Origin: Synechococcus sp. PCC 6312
GTDB lineage: Bacteria > Cyanobacteriota > Cyanobacteriia > Thermosynechococcales > Thermosynechococcaceae
NCBI RefSeq assembly: GCF_000316685.1
Contig: NC_019680.1
Location: forward strand, 1,117,501 to 1,181,500
Reading direction: 5' to 3'
DNA: 64,000 nt
Shown here: in pieces, positions 23,801 to 29,864 of the stretch
How positions within the stretch are numbered: the stretch's first letter is position 1
Layout of the letters: every line of letters begins with the position of its first letter
Program-made: the position numbers and the translations under genes
Notes under the pieces: generated by a model
Database searches by the model: none
What the model was told of the DNA's origin: nothing
The model's input: the letters and a program-made list of their open reading frames with translations, nothing else

Positions 23801-24191
23801 GGAGGCTCTCCAAAATGACCAAACCCGAGAGCGGTTGCCGTTCCAGCGTCCTGGGCTTCAGGGTTCACCTTTGGGTGCTTTAGGAGCCTCCCCTGTAAGT
23901 GCTGGCGTTGCTCCCTTGCCTCGCTCACCAGTAACCCCAGCGATTGCCCCCTTGCAGCCGTTGGTGGGGGTTGAAGGTGTGCCGCCGTTGCCGTCTGTGT
24001 CCCAGGTGCGGCCGGTGATTGCGATTCCACAAACCGAAGTCGTCAACCAGCTTAAAAGCCTGGAAGAGATTGTCAAAACGATTTCCGGTCAAGTCGGTGC
24101 GGTGTCCACCAGACCCAATGTCAATGTGACCAATAACAACCCGCCGCCCCAGTTACCCCGTGGGAATCAGTTGGGAGTGTTAGCCCTATGA
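20871..24191 (+). CDS. tail tape measure protein
   Basis: 1106 residues, the longest gene of the phage, as expected for a tape measure. Residues about 20-160 are helical with alternating hydrophobics. About 350-430 contains several hydrophobic stretches (LTLLPFVLKGAAALLSGIS, GIAILVDAVLSFP). About 500-960 is an extended charged coiled coil with internal repetition (two copies of EQERQNxIxE...L near 580 and 700). The end is Pro-rich. Length sets the tail at very roughly 160 nm by the usual 1.5 angstrom per residue rule. Confidence 0.85.
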   Translation: MADLKTRLIFSAEGTGRTVGEIRQLQNELKRTGQEGAQSIQQLDTVNTRLVGSVQELAAKYYLVISALQGIVAAARPAYDLLIGQNERLQQQILGTAASVSATNRVFQDGFQIADPTEAITAVTPLIEQSLAKIRKGSLELVGVTSGQLVDSYQIIAGQTGELDINLDQAADLTLDFAAALGTLGIPLFQARQEITSIAQGTIDQNSILAKTLGLTNDQVKTLKEQGRLYDVLREKLAAFRAGNALAANSIDGITSNIQELVELLGLELGAPLREQILGPLADIFEFLNSKSEQITEFLREVINLFDDIGASIRDSLGNSFSQLEAALAPIQERLVALWADGTIQNGLRDLGAAIGQIIELFFEWQALLTQLIGPQIQTLLTLLPFVLKGAAALLSGISLTLQAIVRGIAILVDAVLSFPRLIADIGRSITSTFGLGKESVDRFFRALVNGISDPRIRLLLKLLGVSIAELGDNFDPIVEKARDATDAIVRETERLQSELASGAAGASGKIGEQIKKIDAQIESLRRSTVEGRANREEVQRQITVLEELRRALAGAATGTEVLVSFQKEQERTLKEIERLTKKFSTTLELEEQERQNRITEIANAGLESSNEIERQKLESKRQRIEQELAFERENLAKIEALQGDPDERESAIRDAKLKTAKLAGQLLENEAQQQKQGIAEIEQVTKESLQRLQLAEQERQNQIQELLNQGLIRQDQAERKRLQSTRERTEAEFKAEQEKLDKLEAAEGNNAEAIAAQKQKLAEITGRLLENEFQQQQKLRDLIIKKITEAEQLQARSADLQAKRLERLITLAGQQERVFQSQVSLQQALDRLTKSRFDLATATAETELEALKKAGASQDQIERKEKQIQDLKLQAIQASQLAAQRELEFQIQAEIRANKRLEIEAKIAALKAKSEVVSQQAALEKLKLNPEATPEQIKQAQELLDLTRQQAAEAENLVTLAQQEGTQIQQTAQIRREALQNDQTRERLPFQRPGLQGSPLGALGASPVSAGVAPLPRSPVTPAIAPLQPLVGVEGVPPLPSVSQVRPVIAIPQTEVVNQLKSLEEIVKTISGQVGAVSTRPNVNVTNNNPPPQLPRGNQLGVLAL

Positions 24192-24733
24192 CGAGCGTTA
24201 ATTACCCCTTTGGCACGACTCAGGTATTTAGCTACGGTGAGGATGAGGATGCTTTGACCGTGACATTGGATGCCGCCAATTTTGAGTTTGCGGCTGGGCA
24301 AGGCGACGGTTACTTAGACTTTCTCGGTTATGACAGGCAAGACGACCCGGAGTATCTCGCAAAAACCAAGCTAAACAGTTCTGGAGCGGCGGTTTGGGAA
24401 GGCCCAGCGTTTGTGATTCCCCAGTTGTTTGCTTGGCGGTTACAACTCCTGACTCAAGAAAAATACGAGACCCTGTGGGCGATGTACCGCCGTCAGCAGT
24501 CCGAAAAGGAGCCGATTATTCTAGAGGACTATCGCCTGGTCATGAGCGAACCGTCCCCCAAAACCAGAACAGAAGTGGGTGAAGTCATGAATGCACCGGA
24601 CATTGCCGGCATGGACTATTTCTGTGCTGTCTTCGCAATTCGGCTAGAAATGGGAACGCGCTATCAGATTTTTTGGGATGGTAATGCACGGCTCTATGAG
24701 CTTGAGATGACGGCGCGGGAGATTCTGGCATGA
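24188..24733 (+). CDS. tail tip protein after the tape measure (distal tail-like)
   Basis: 181 residues, mixed alpha/beta, immediately after the tape measure and overlapping it by four bases. Sequence includes NYPFGTTQVFSYG, AWRLQLLTQEKYETLWAMYRRQ and the strand AIRLEMGTRYQIFWDGNARLYELEMTA. The position matches distal tail or gp-minor-tail proteins, but I recognise no family signature. ATGA overlap with the next gene shows coupling. Confidence 0.5.
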   Translation: MTSVNYPFGTTQVFSYGEDEDALTVTLDAANFEFAAGQGDGYLDFLGYDRQDDPEYLAKTKLNSSGAAVWEGPAFVIPQLFAWRLQLLTQEKYETLWAMYRRQQSEKEPIILEDYRLVMSEPSPKTRTEVGEVMNAPDIAGMDYFCAVFAIRLEMGTRYQIFWDGNARLYELEMTAREILA

Positions 24734-25929
24734 GCCTGGATTCGATGTTGCTGTCCCTGGCCCAAACCCGCCAAAAGACACGGGACACCGTAGCAACGAC
24801 TGAAATTGTCCGGCGAATGCGGCAACTAGACCCGTGGCTAAGAAACACCAGTTCAGTAGATAGTGGGCCATTTGATGGGCGGGAATATCGGCGGGTCAAG
24901 GTTGAGGAGCAGAACCGAGACAAGGAGCTTAGTGTTGGATTTATCAAGGTAGTTCAAACAATTCCGGGAGGCACAAAATATGCCCGCACATACTACTGTT
25001 CAATAGACAATGGCAAATTTATTGAATTAGTGACTCTTGAAAGTCTTGACACGAGTGCTGGTTCAAGCCAGGGAATACGAAATTTTTATGAACCACAAGG
25101 TTATTGGGCCGGAAGCGAGTTTTGGGTCTATATCTTTAACGAAGAATGTATCTCAGTAGGAACTCAGGCCCCAACTGGTGCACGAAATGGGATTTTCAGG
25201 TTCATTTGCAGGGCTTATGTAAACGGCAATTTACGATGGACTTATGTTTATAACTACCCACCTAGAGCCAATACAGGAATAGGCGGAGACCCATCTCCAG
25301 GTGATATTTACACAGTGGGCGATAGATGGACGCACACTTTTATAGGATGCGGAAAGGATGAGATTTATTTCAAAAGGGTCGAAAGTATTCAGTTAACCCG
25401 TTCTTACCCTGAGATTAATTTTAATTTCCCTGTTGTGTTTTCTACCGTAAGCTTAAAAGGTGGAACTGCCACGATATCAACGGCGGCCACGATTGATATT
25501 ACATCCCTTGATGGTCAAGAAATTCTAGGATATTTTTCAAGGCGTGATAGCGAAGTCTTTGCGGCTCGGATATATTATGACAGCCTGCTAGATTCAAGGC
25601 ATGGTGGGGCAGATCGGATTTATTTGGGGCCAAAAGTAGTCCTTTACAAGAGAGATCTTAGTAAAATTTACTGGACTCAGGATGCGGAGTCAAAGGAATC
25701 CGCCTTTTCTGATAATGATTTGCTTTTCGTTAGGAGAGTTTTTAGCTATAGGAGGCCCTTGTATTCTTACTGGGATTCTAATGCTCGTCAATTGTATTCC
25801 GAAAAATTTGATGGCAGTAGCAAAAATAAACGCACTTCAAGGGTCTCTCCTTTCAAGATTATCGAGAAAGATAGAGAAAATAGCGATTTCGAGAGCATTG
25901 AGTATGGACTGTTTTTGGGAGATAGCTAA
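24730..25929 (+). CDS. tail protein with AT-rich variable region
   Basis: 399 residues. The first about 50 (LDSMLLSLAQTRQKTRDTVATTEIVRRMRQLDPWL) are in phage-typical GC-rich DNA. From about 24880 to 25920 the DNA becomes clearly AT-rich and the protein turns into a beta-rich, aromatic-rich domain (TYYCSIDNGKFIEL, FICRAYVNGNLRWTYVYNYPP, YSYWDSNARQLYSEKF). This looks like a receptor-binding or surface domain gained by exchange. No family recognised. Linked by overlap to genes on both sides. Confidence 0.55.
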   Translation: MSLDSMLLSLAQTRQKTRDTVATTEIVRRMRQLDPWLRNTSSVDSGPFDGREYRRVKVEEQNRDKELSVGFIKVVQTIPGGTKYARTYYCSIDNGKFIELVTLESLDTSAGSSQGIRNFYEPQGYWAGSEFWVYIFNEECISVGTQAPTGARNGIFRFICRAYVNGNLRWTYVYNYPPRANTGIGGDPSPGDIYTVGDRWTHTFIGCGKDEIYFKRVESIQLTRSYPEINFNFPVVFSTVSLKGGTATISTAATIDITSLDGQEILGYFSRRDSEVFAARIYYDSLLDSRHGGADRIYLGPKVVLYKRDLSKIYWTQDAESKESAFSDNDLLFVRRVFSYRRPLYSYWDSNARQLYSEKFDGSSKNKRTSRVSPFKIIEKDRENSDFESIEYGLFLGDS

Positions 25930-26186
25930 TGGATCCCTCACCCCTCCTCTCCCAACTGCGAAACCAGGCCCGGTCAACCCAGATCGCAGAAACCCTTGTC
26001 CAACAGGGGCGATTTATCTATAAAGGAACCGTCACTAAACTGGAGGGCGATAAGGTTTGGGTCAGCATTCAAGGACAGCCGCCAATCCGTTGCCAAAGCC
26101 TGGGCGGTTCATTTGGGCTAGGGGAATTTGTCACCGTCAGAATCACGGCCGGTAAAGGCTTTGTGAAAAAACTGGAGGCCCGCTGA
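25929..26186 (+). CDS. small OB-like tail protein
   Basis: 85 residues: an N-terminal helix (LLSQLRNQARSTQIAETLVQQG) followed by a compact beta barrel-like part (YKGTVTKLEGDKVWVSIQG, GEFVTVRITAGKGFVKKLEAR) with the spacing of an OB or phage spike base domain. Starts and ends by one-base overlap with its neighbours, so it is certainly cotranslated with the tail tip genes. Exact role unknown. Confidence 0.5.
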   Translation: MDPSPLLSQLRNQARSTQIAETLVQQGRFIYKGTVTKLEGDKVWVSIQGQPPIRCQSLGGSFGLGEFVTVRITAGKGFVKKLEAR

Positions 26187-28078
26187 TGCTGAATACCGCC
26201 TCCCGTAAGTTCAAAGTGATTTTATATAAGGGTGATTCCGGTAGCCCTTGGGACGTGAGCAATTTAGTTAGCCCTGAGGGGATTGAGATTACCCGTGACC
26301 AAATCCAACTGGAGGAGCCGCCGATTGTCAACGGAACCCTAACCCTCCGGGGAACTGGCGGGGAAAGCCTTAACCCACGGGTGAATTTTGGGCGATTTGC
26401 ACCGGGAAACCTGGTATGGATTCAAGTTCAAGACAGCACAGGAACCTGGCGGGATTTACCCTTTGGCGCAAGGCTGAGGATTAACGAATTTGATTTTGAT
26501 GATGGCCTGGGCCGTCCGGGGGAGGGTCGCAAACCGCCGCAGATTACGCTGATGCTGACGGATAAGCTCGGCTTTGCCCGTGAGATCGATCCACCTACGG
26601 ATGCCAGTGATATTGAAATTGGTGAATCAACCCCCTTGGCAGACGTGGTGCAGAGATACCTGGAATTTAAGGATTTAACTCTTTCCACCGTTGAAGGCGA
26701 CCCTGTTCCGTCCGCTGCGTTGATTGCCCCACTGACCTTTGACGGGAAAGGGAATGTCATCGCCCATGCCCATAAATTGCTGTGGTGCAACCCCAATCAA
26801 GACCGGGAAGCCTATGCCGTATCTGTGGACAAACTGGAGCGGGTGCGGTTAAGCCGGATTAACTTAGCCCCAGAAACCGCCTTGTTCGAGGTGTTGCCGG
26901 AAGCCCTGGTGTTATATCGGGATATTCGGGAGGAAAAAGAAAAGCTCCCCGGTAAGGTCAAGGTGACAGGGGTGGGCAAAATCCTCAAACCCACGGAAGA
27001 CCCGCCGCCACAAACGGTTTTGTTATTTGATGCTGATGGGGCCTTGGTGGGATCAACAACAACCTTCTACAGCAGTGATGACAGCGACCTTCAAACCTTT
27101 CGGAAGCTAACCACCAAGACCACCCGAACCCAAGCCAAGCGGGTCTTCCCAGATTTAGATGTGGGGAATCAGTTGATCGTCAGTGAACGGGCGGACTCGG
27201 TGATCGCCTATCGCAAATCCGATAAAGCCAAAGTTGAGGAACGAGAAACCACCTGGATTCCGGCGGGCTTGATTGACCCGGAGGCGTTTAATATCTATCA
27301 GCCTCGGCGGGCTAGGTTGTCGGTTAAGACGGTTAACTACGAACTAGACAAAACGATTAAAGGCAGTAACACAGGGCGCAAAGCCGCCAGGGGATTGAAT
27401 AACCGGCCTGAGGATGTGGATAACGAGGAGGGAACGCCCTATGATTTGCTGTTTGATGGGTCTGAGGCGGAATCTTACGTCAAAATCAACGCCGAACAAT
27501 ACGCCAAATCGGTTGTTTCGACTGACCCGGACGGGCAAAAACAGTCCCAAAGTTTTGCTAATGCTGAGGCCTTACCCCCGGCAGCTGACCTAATGCCCGA
27601 CCCGAACACGATTGAGGAATCGGAATTGATGGCCGAGGAGGAGATTGTTTATCCGGATCAGGAGCCGGGGATTAATAAGCGCACGAAAACGATTGACCTG
27701 GGGGATTATGTCCTCAATCAAGAGTCTTGCCGCCGGATGGGACTGCTCTATGCCCGCTTTACCTTGGGTAATTGGCTGGCTAAGGAGATTGTCTTTCCCA
27801 TTTCCGACACTTTACTCAATAGTGATTGGACTCCAGGCAAGGCGATTTTTGTAGCCAGAGGCGATGGAACCAGCGATGTTTATCTTTGCTCGGGGGAGGC
27901 GATTACGCTGGATTTGCGGTCTTTTTATGCCGGGGTGACGGGAATCTGGCTGGGGACACGGGAGACAGGGGCGTTAGATGTGCCGCCCAACGACCCGATT
28001 GGGACGGTTAAACGGTACTTAGCCCTGGAATCTGGGGGCAGAATTTTGCAAGAAAACAATGGAGGTATTTTGCTGTGA
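26186..28078 (+). CDS. tail hub / baseplate-like protein
   Basis: 630 residues at the tail tip. The first about 200 (KVILYKGDSGSPWDVSNLVSPEG, INGTLTLRG-like strands, GNLVWIQVQDSTGTWRDL, RLRINEFDFDDG) are beta-barrel-like, as in hub proteins of the gp27/gp44 type. A long middle region contains AQRVQG-free beta/alpha segments, and the end (YLALESGGRILQENNGGILL) is a repeat-like strand often found before fibre attachment. It probably carries the spike encoded next. No enzymatic motif seen. Confidence 0.6.
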   Translation: MLNTASRKFKVILYKGDSGSPWDVSNLVSPEGIEITRDQIQLEEPPIVNGTLTLRGTGGESLNPRVNFGRFAPGNLVWIQVQDSTGTWRDLPFGARLRINEFDFDDGLGRPGEGRKPPQITLMLTDKLGFAREIDPPTDASDIEIGESTPLADVVQRYLEFKDLTLSTVEGDPVPSAALIAPLTFDGKGNVIAHAHKLLWCNPNQDREAYAVSVDKLERVRLSRINLAPETALFEVLPEALVLYRDIREEKEKLPGKVKVTGVGKILKPTEDPPPQTVLLFDADGALVGSTTTFYSSDDSDLQTFRKLTTKTTRTQAKRVFPDLDVGNQLIVSERADSVIAYRKSDKAKVEERETTWIPAGLIDPEAFNIYQPRRARLSVKTVNYELDKTIKGSNTGRKAARGLNNRPEDVDNEEGTPYDLLFDGSEAESYVKINAEQYAKSVVSTDPDGQKQSQSFANAEALPPAADLMPDPNTIEESELMAEEEIVYPDQEPGINKRTKTIDLGDYVLNQESCRRMGLLYARFTLGNWLAKEIVFPISDTLLNSDWTPGKAIFVARGDGTSDVYLCSGEAITLDLRSFYAGVTGIWLGTRETGALDVPPNDPIGTVKRYLALESGGRILQENNGGILL

Positions 28079-29688
28079 GTGAGTTAGATCTGCCTATCTC
28101 AGGTATTGCTAGGGCCACAGTGTCAAACCTAAAGGCACTTGTGCCCGTCGCTTACCCTGTCGGGGAAGACGAATACGACAATAAAACCCTTGAAATCGAA
28201 CAGATATTGGCAGGGGTTGTTCAAAATGTGATCGGGCGGATTGCTTGGAGTCCTGAGGGGGAGTGGGATAATTCAACCCCGTATCAAGTGGACGATATTG
28301 TTTATGTGCCGGGAGTGGGGTCGTTTATTTGCGTCCAGAACCATACGAATCAACAACCACCTAATCCGACCTATTGGCAACGGCTCACTTCAGAGGGGGC
28401 AAAACTCCTGACGGGTAATGGGGTTCCAAGCTCTGGCCTGGGCCGGGATGGTGACTTATATATAGATGTCGAAAACTCGGATTTGTATGGCCCGAAAACA
28501 AGCGGGGCCTGGGGCAGTGGGACTAGCCTGATTGGGGCAGCGGGGGTTATAGGCTCTCAAATCTATGCCGGAACTGGCGCGCCTTCTGACTTGGAAAATG
28601 ATGTCGATTTATATATAGACGACTCTACGGGTGATCTATACAAGCAAATTGACGGTGAATGGGAGTTGCTGCTCAGTCTGAAGGGTGAGGATGGTGCTAC
28701 GGGTACGGTTTCGGCGGCTTCTGGTGTGACGCTGGAGCATATTGCAACACCCTCTGCCCCAAGTGCCGGGAACACGATTCTTTACGCAAAATCTGACAAT
28801 AAACTTTACTTCCGGCCTGCGAGTGGATCTGAAACTGAGGTGGGTGCGGGTTCTGGCGGTGCTTCTGCCTTTGCCGATCTAACCGATGTTGATTTTGACC
28901 CGGTTCCTGCGGTTGGTGATACGTTTGTTTGGAACGGATTAATTATGGTTCCGGCGTATCGGCGTGACGTTCTGACCAGTGATCGTGACTATTATTTCCG
29001 AACGGATGGCAACGACTCAAATACAGGAGCCACCAACGACGCAATGGGCGCGTTTTTAACCCCACAGAAGGCGATTGATGTGGTTGCCGGACTAGATATT
29101 TCAATTCAAAATGTTTTGATTCAAGGAGGAGACGGAGATTATACCGGAGCTGGAGACCTTGTCATCAAAGCCCCCCTAGGTTCAGGAAATGTGACGTTAC
29201 AGGGAAACACTTCCGATAGGTCTCTAGTGCAATTAGGAAGTACCACATTCACTCGCTCGCCCTACTTAGGATTTTCGATCAAAGACCTTTATCTAAACCT
29301 TGCTACAAATGTGACAGCACTGGCGGCTAATGCGGCTTATTTGACTGTGAATAACTGCCGTGTTCGTAATGCGAGTGCCTCTGGATTTAGTGCAAAAATA
29401 AGGGCCGACAACGGAGGCACAATCATTATCACCAACGGCATACACCTAGAAGGGAATACGGCTGGAGCTAGTGGTTATTGCTTTTTCGCCTTTGGACAAG
29501 GACTGATCAGTGCGCTGAACCAGACTTTTACAATGATCAGTTCACCTAGTTTTGGAAACGTGTATTACTGCGGGGGACTTTCATTTATTGAATTGGGCGG
29601 GAGTACCATATCCGGAACTTACACCGGAACCCTTTACACGAAAGAGGGCGGCGGCACTATCCGAGGCCCCGCTTTTACTTATGTTTAG
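28075..29688 (+). CDS. tail spike / fibre with CBM-like and beta-helix domains
   Basis: 537 residues, last phage gene. Residues about 55-105 (WDNSTPYQVDDIVYVPG, FICVQNHTNQQPPNPTYWQRL) match the carbohydrate-binding CBM5/12-like pattern. Two copies of the GDLYID-containing segment (about 125-175) follow, then a linker, then a beta-helix from about 300 to the end (YYFRTDGNDSNTG, PQKAIDV, repeated strands with NGIHLEGNTAG). This is the design of spikes that bind or cleave surface polysaccharide. GTG start overlaps the hub gene. Confidence 0.75.
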   Translation: MSELDLPISGIARATVSNLKALVPVAYPVGEDEYDNKTLEIEQILAGVVQNVIGRIAWSPEGEWDNSTPYQVDDIVYVPGVGSFICVQNHTNQQPPNPTYWQRLTSEGAKLLTGNGVPSSGLGRDGDLYIDVENSDLYGPKTSGAWGSGTSLIGAAGVIGSQIYAGTGAPSDLENDVDLYIDDSTGDLYKQIDGEWELLLSLKGEDGATGTVSAASGVTLEHIATPSAPSAGNTILYAKSDNKLYFRPASGSETEVGAGSGGASAFADLTDVDFDPVPAVGDTFVWNGLIMVPAYRRDVLTSDRDYYFRTDGNDSNTGATNDAMGAFLTPQKAIDVVAGLDISIQNVLIQGGDGDYTGAGDLVIKAPLGSGNVTLQGNTSDRSLVQLGSTTFTRSPYLGFSIKDLYLNLATNVTALAANAAYLTVNNCRVRNASASGFSAKIRADNGGTIIITNGIHLEGNTAGASGYCFFAFGQGLISALNQTFTMISSPSFGNVYYCGGLSFIELGGSTISGTYTGTLYTKEGGGTIRGPAFTYV

Positions 29689-29748
29689 AAAGCGGCGTTC
29701 CACTACAACCCGTCCTGATTAATAATTTTTGCTTATATGTGATCATTT

Positions 29749-29811
29749 AATTCTGGATCAAATCTGTCAGAGAGAATGATCCAAAAATCAGTGATTTCTT
29801 GATCCAGAATT
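29749..29811. repeat. 13-bp inverted repeat near the prophage right end
   Basis: AATTCTGGATCAA at 29749-29761 and its perfect reverse complement TTGATCCAGAATT at 29799-29811, with a third related ATGATCCAAAAAT between them (29777-29789). Repeated short sites like these at a Mu-type end could be transposase-binding sites. They could equally be a regulatory element left of the CRISPR array. The exact TG/CA end of the phage cannot be set from this side alone. Confidence 0.45.
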
Positions 29812-29864
29812 ACGTGACTCGTTACAAACTATGTATTTGGCTATAGCAGCAACCGTAATTGCAT

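Larger units (their letters stand above)
1..29811 (+). mobile_element. Mu-like transposable prophage, left part outside the window
   Basis: Gene content and order follow transposable Mu-like phages: GemA/gp16, Mor, lysis genes, gp26-like winged helix, gp27-like small terminase, gp28-like large terminase, DUF935 portal, MuF, gpG, gpI protease/scaffold, capsid, gp36 and gp37. The tail genes look siphovirus-like, as in B3/D3112-type phages, because there is a tape measure but no visible sheath. Transposase A and B genes should lie left of position 1. The right end is somewhere between the last phage gene (stop at 29688) and the first CRISPR repeat (29865); the value given is the end of an inverted repeat there, not a proven terminus. 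Confidence 0.9.

Noticed and set aside
28075-29688. Diversity-generating retroelement acting on the tail spike
   Set aside because: I saw no reverse transcriptase gene, no template repeat and no adenine-biased variable repeat near the spike.
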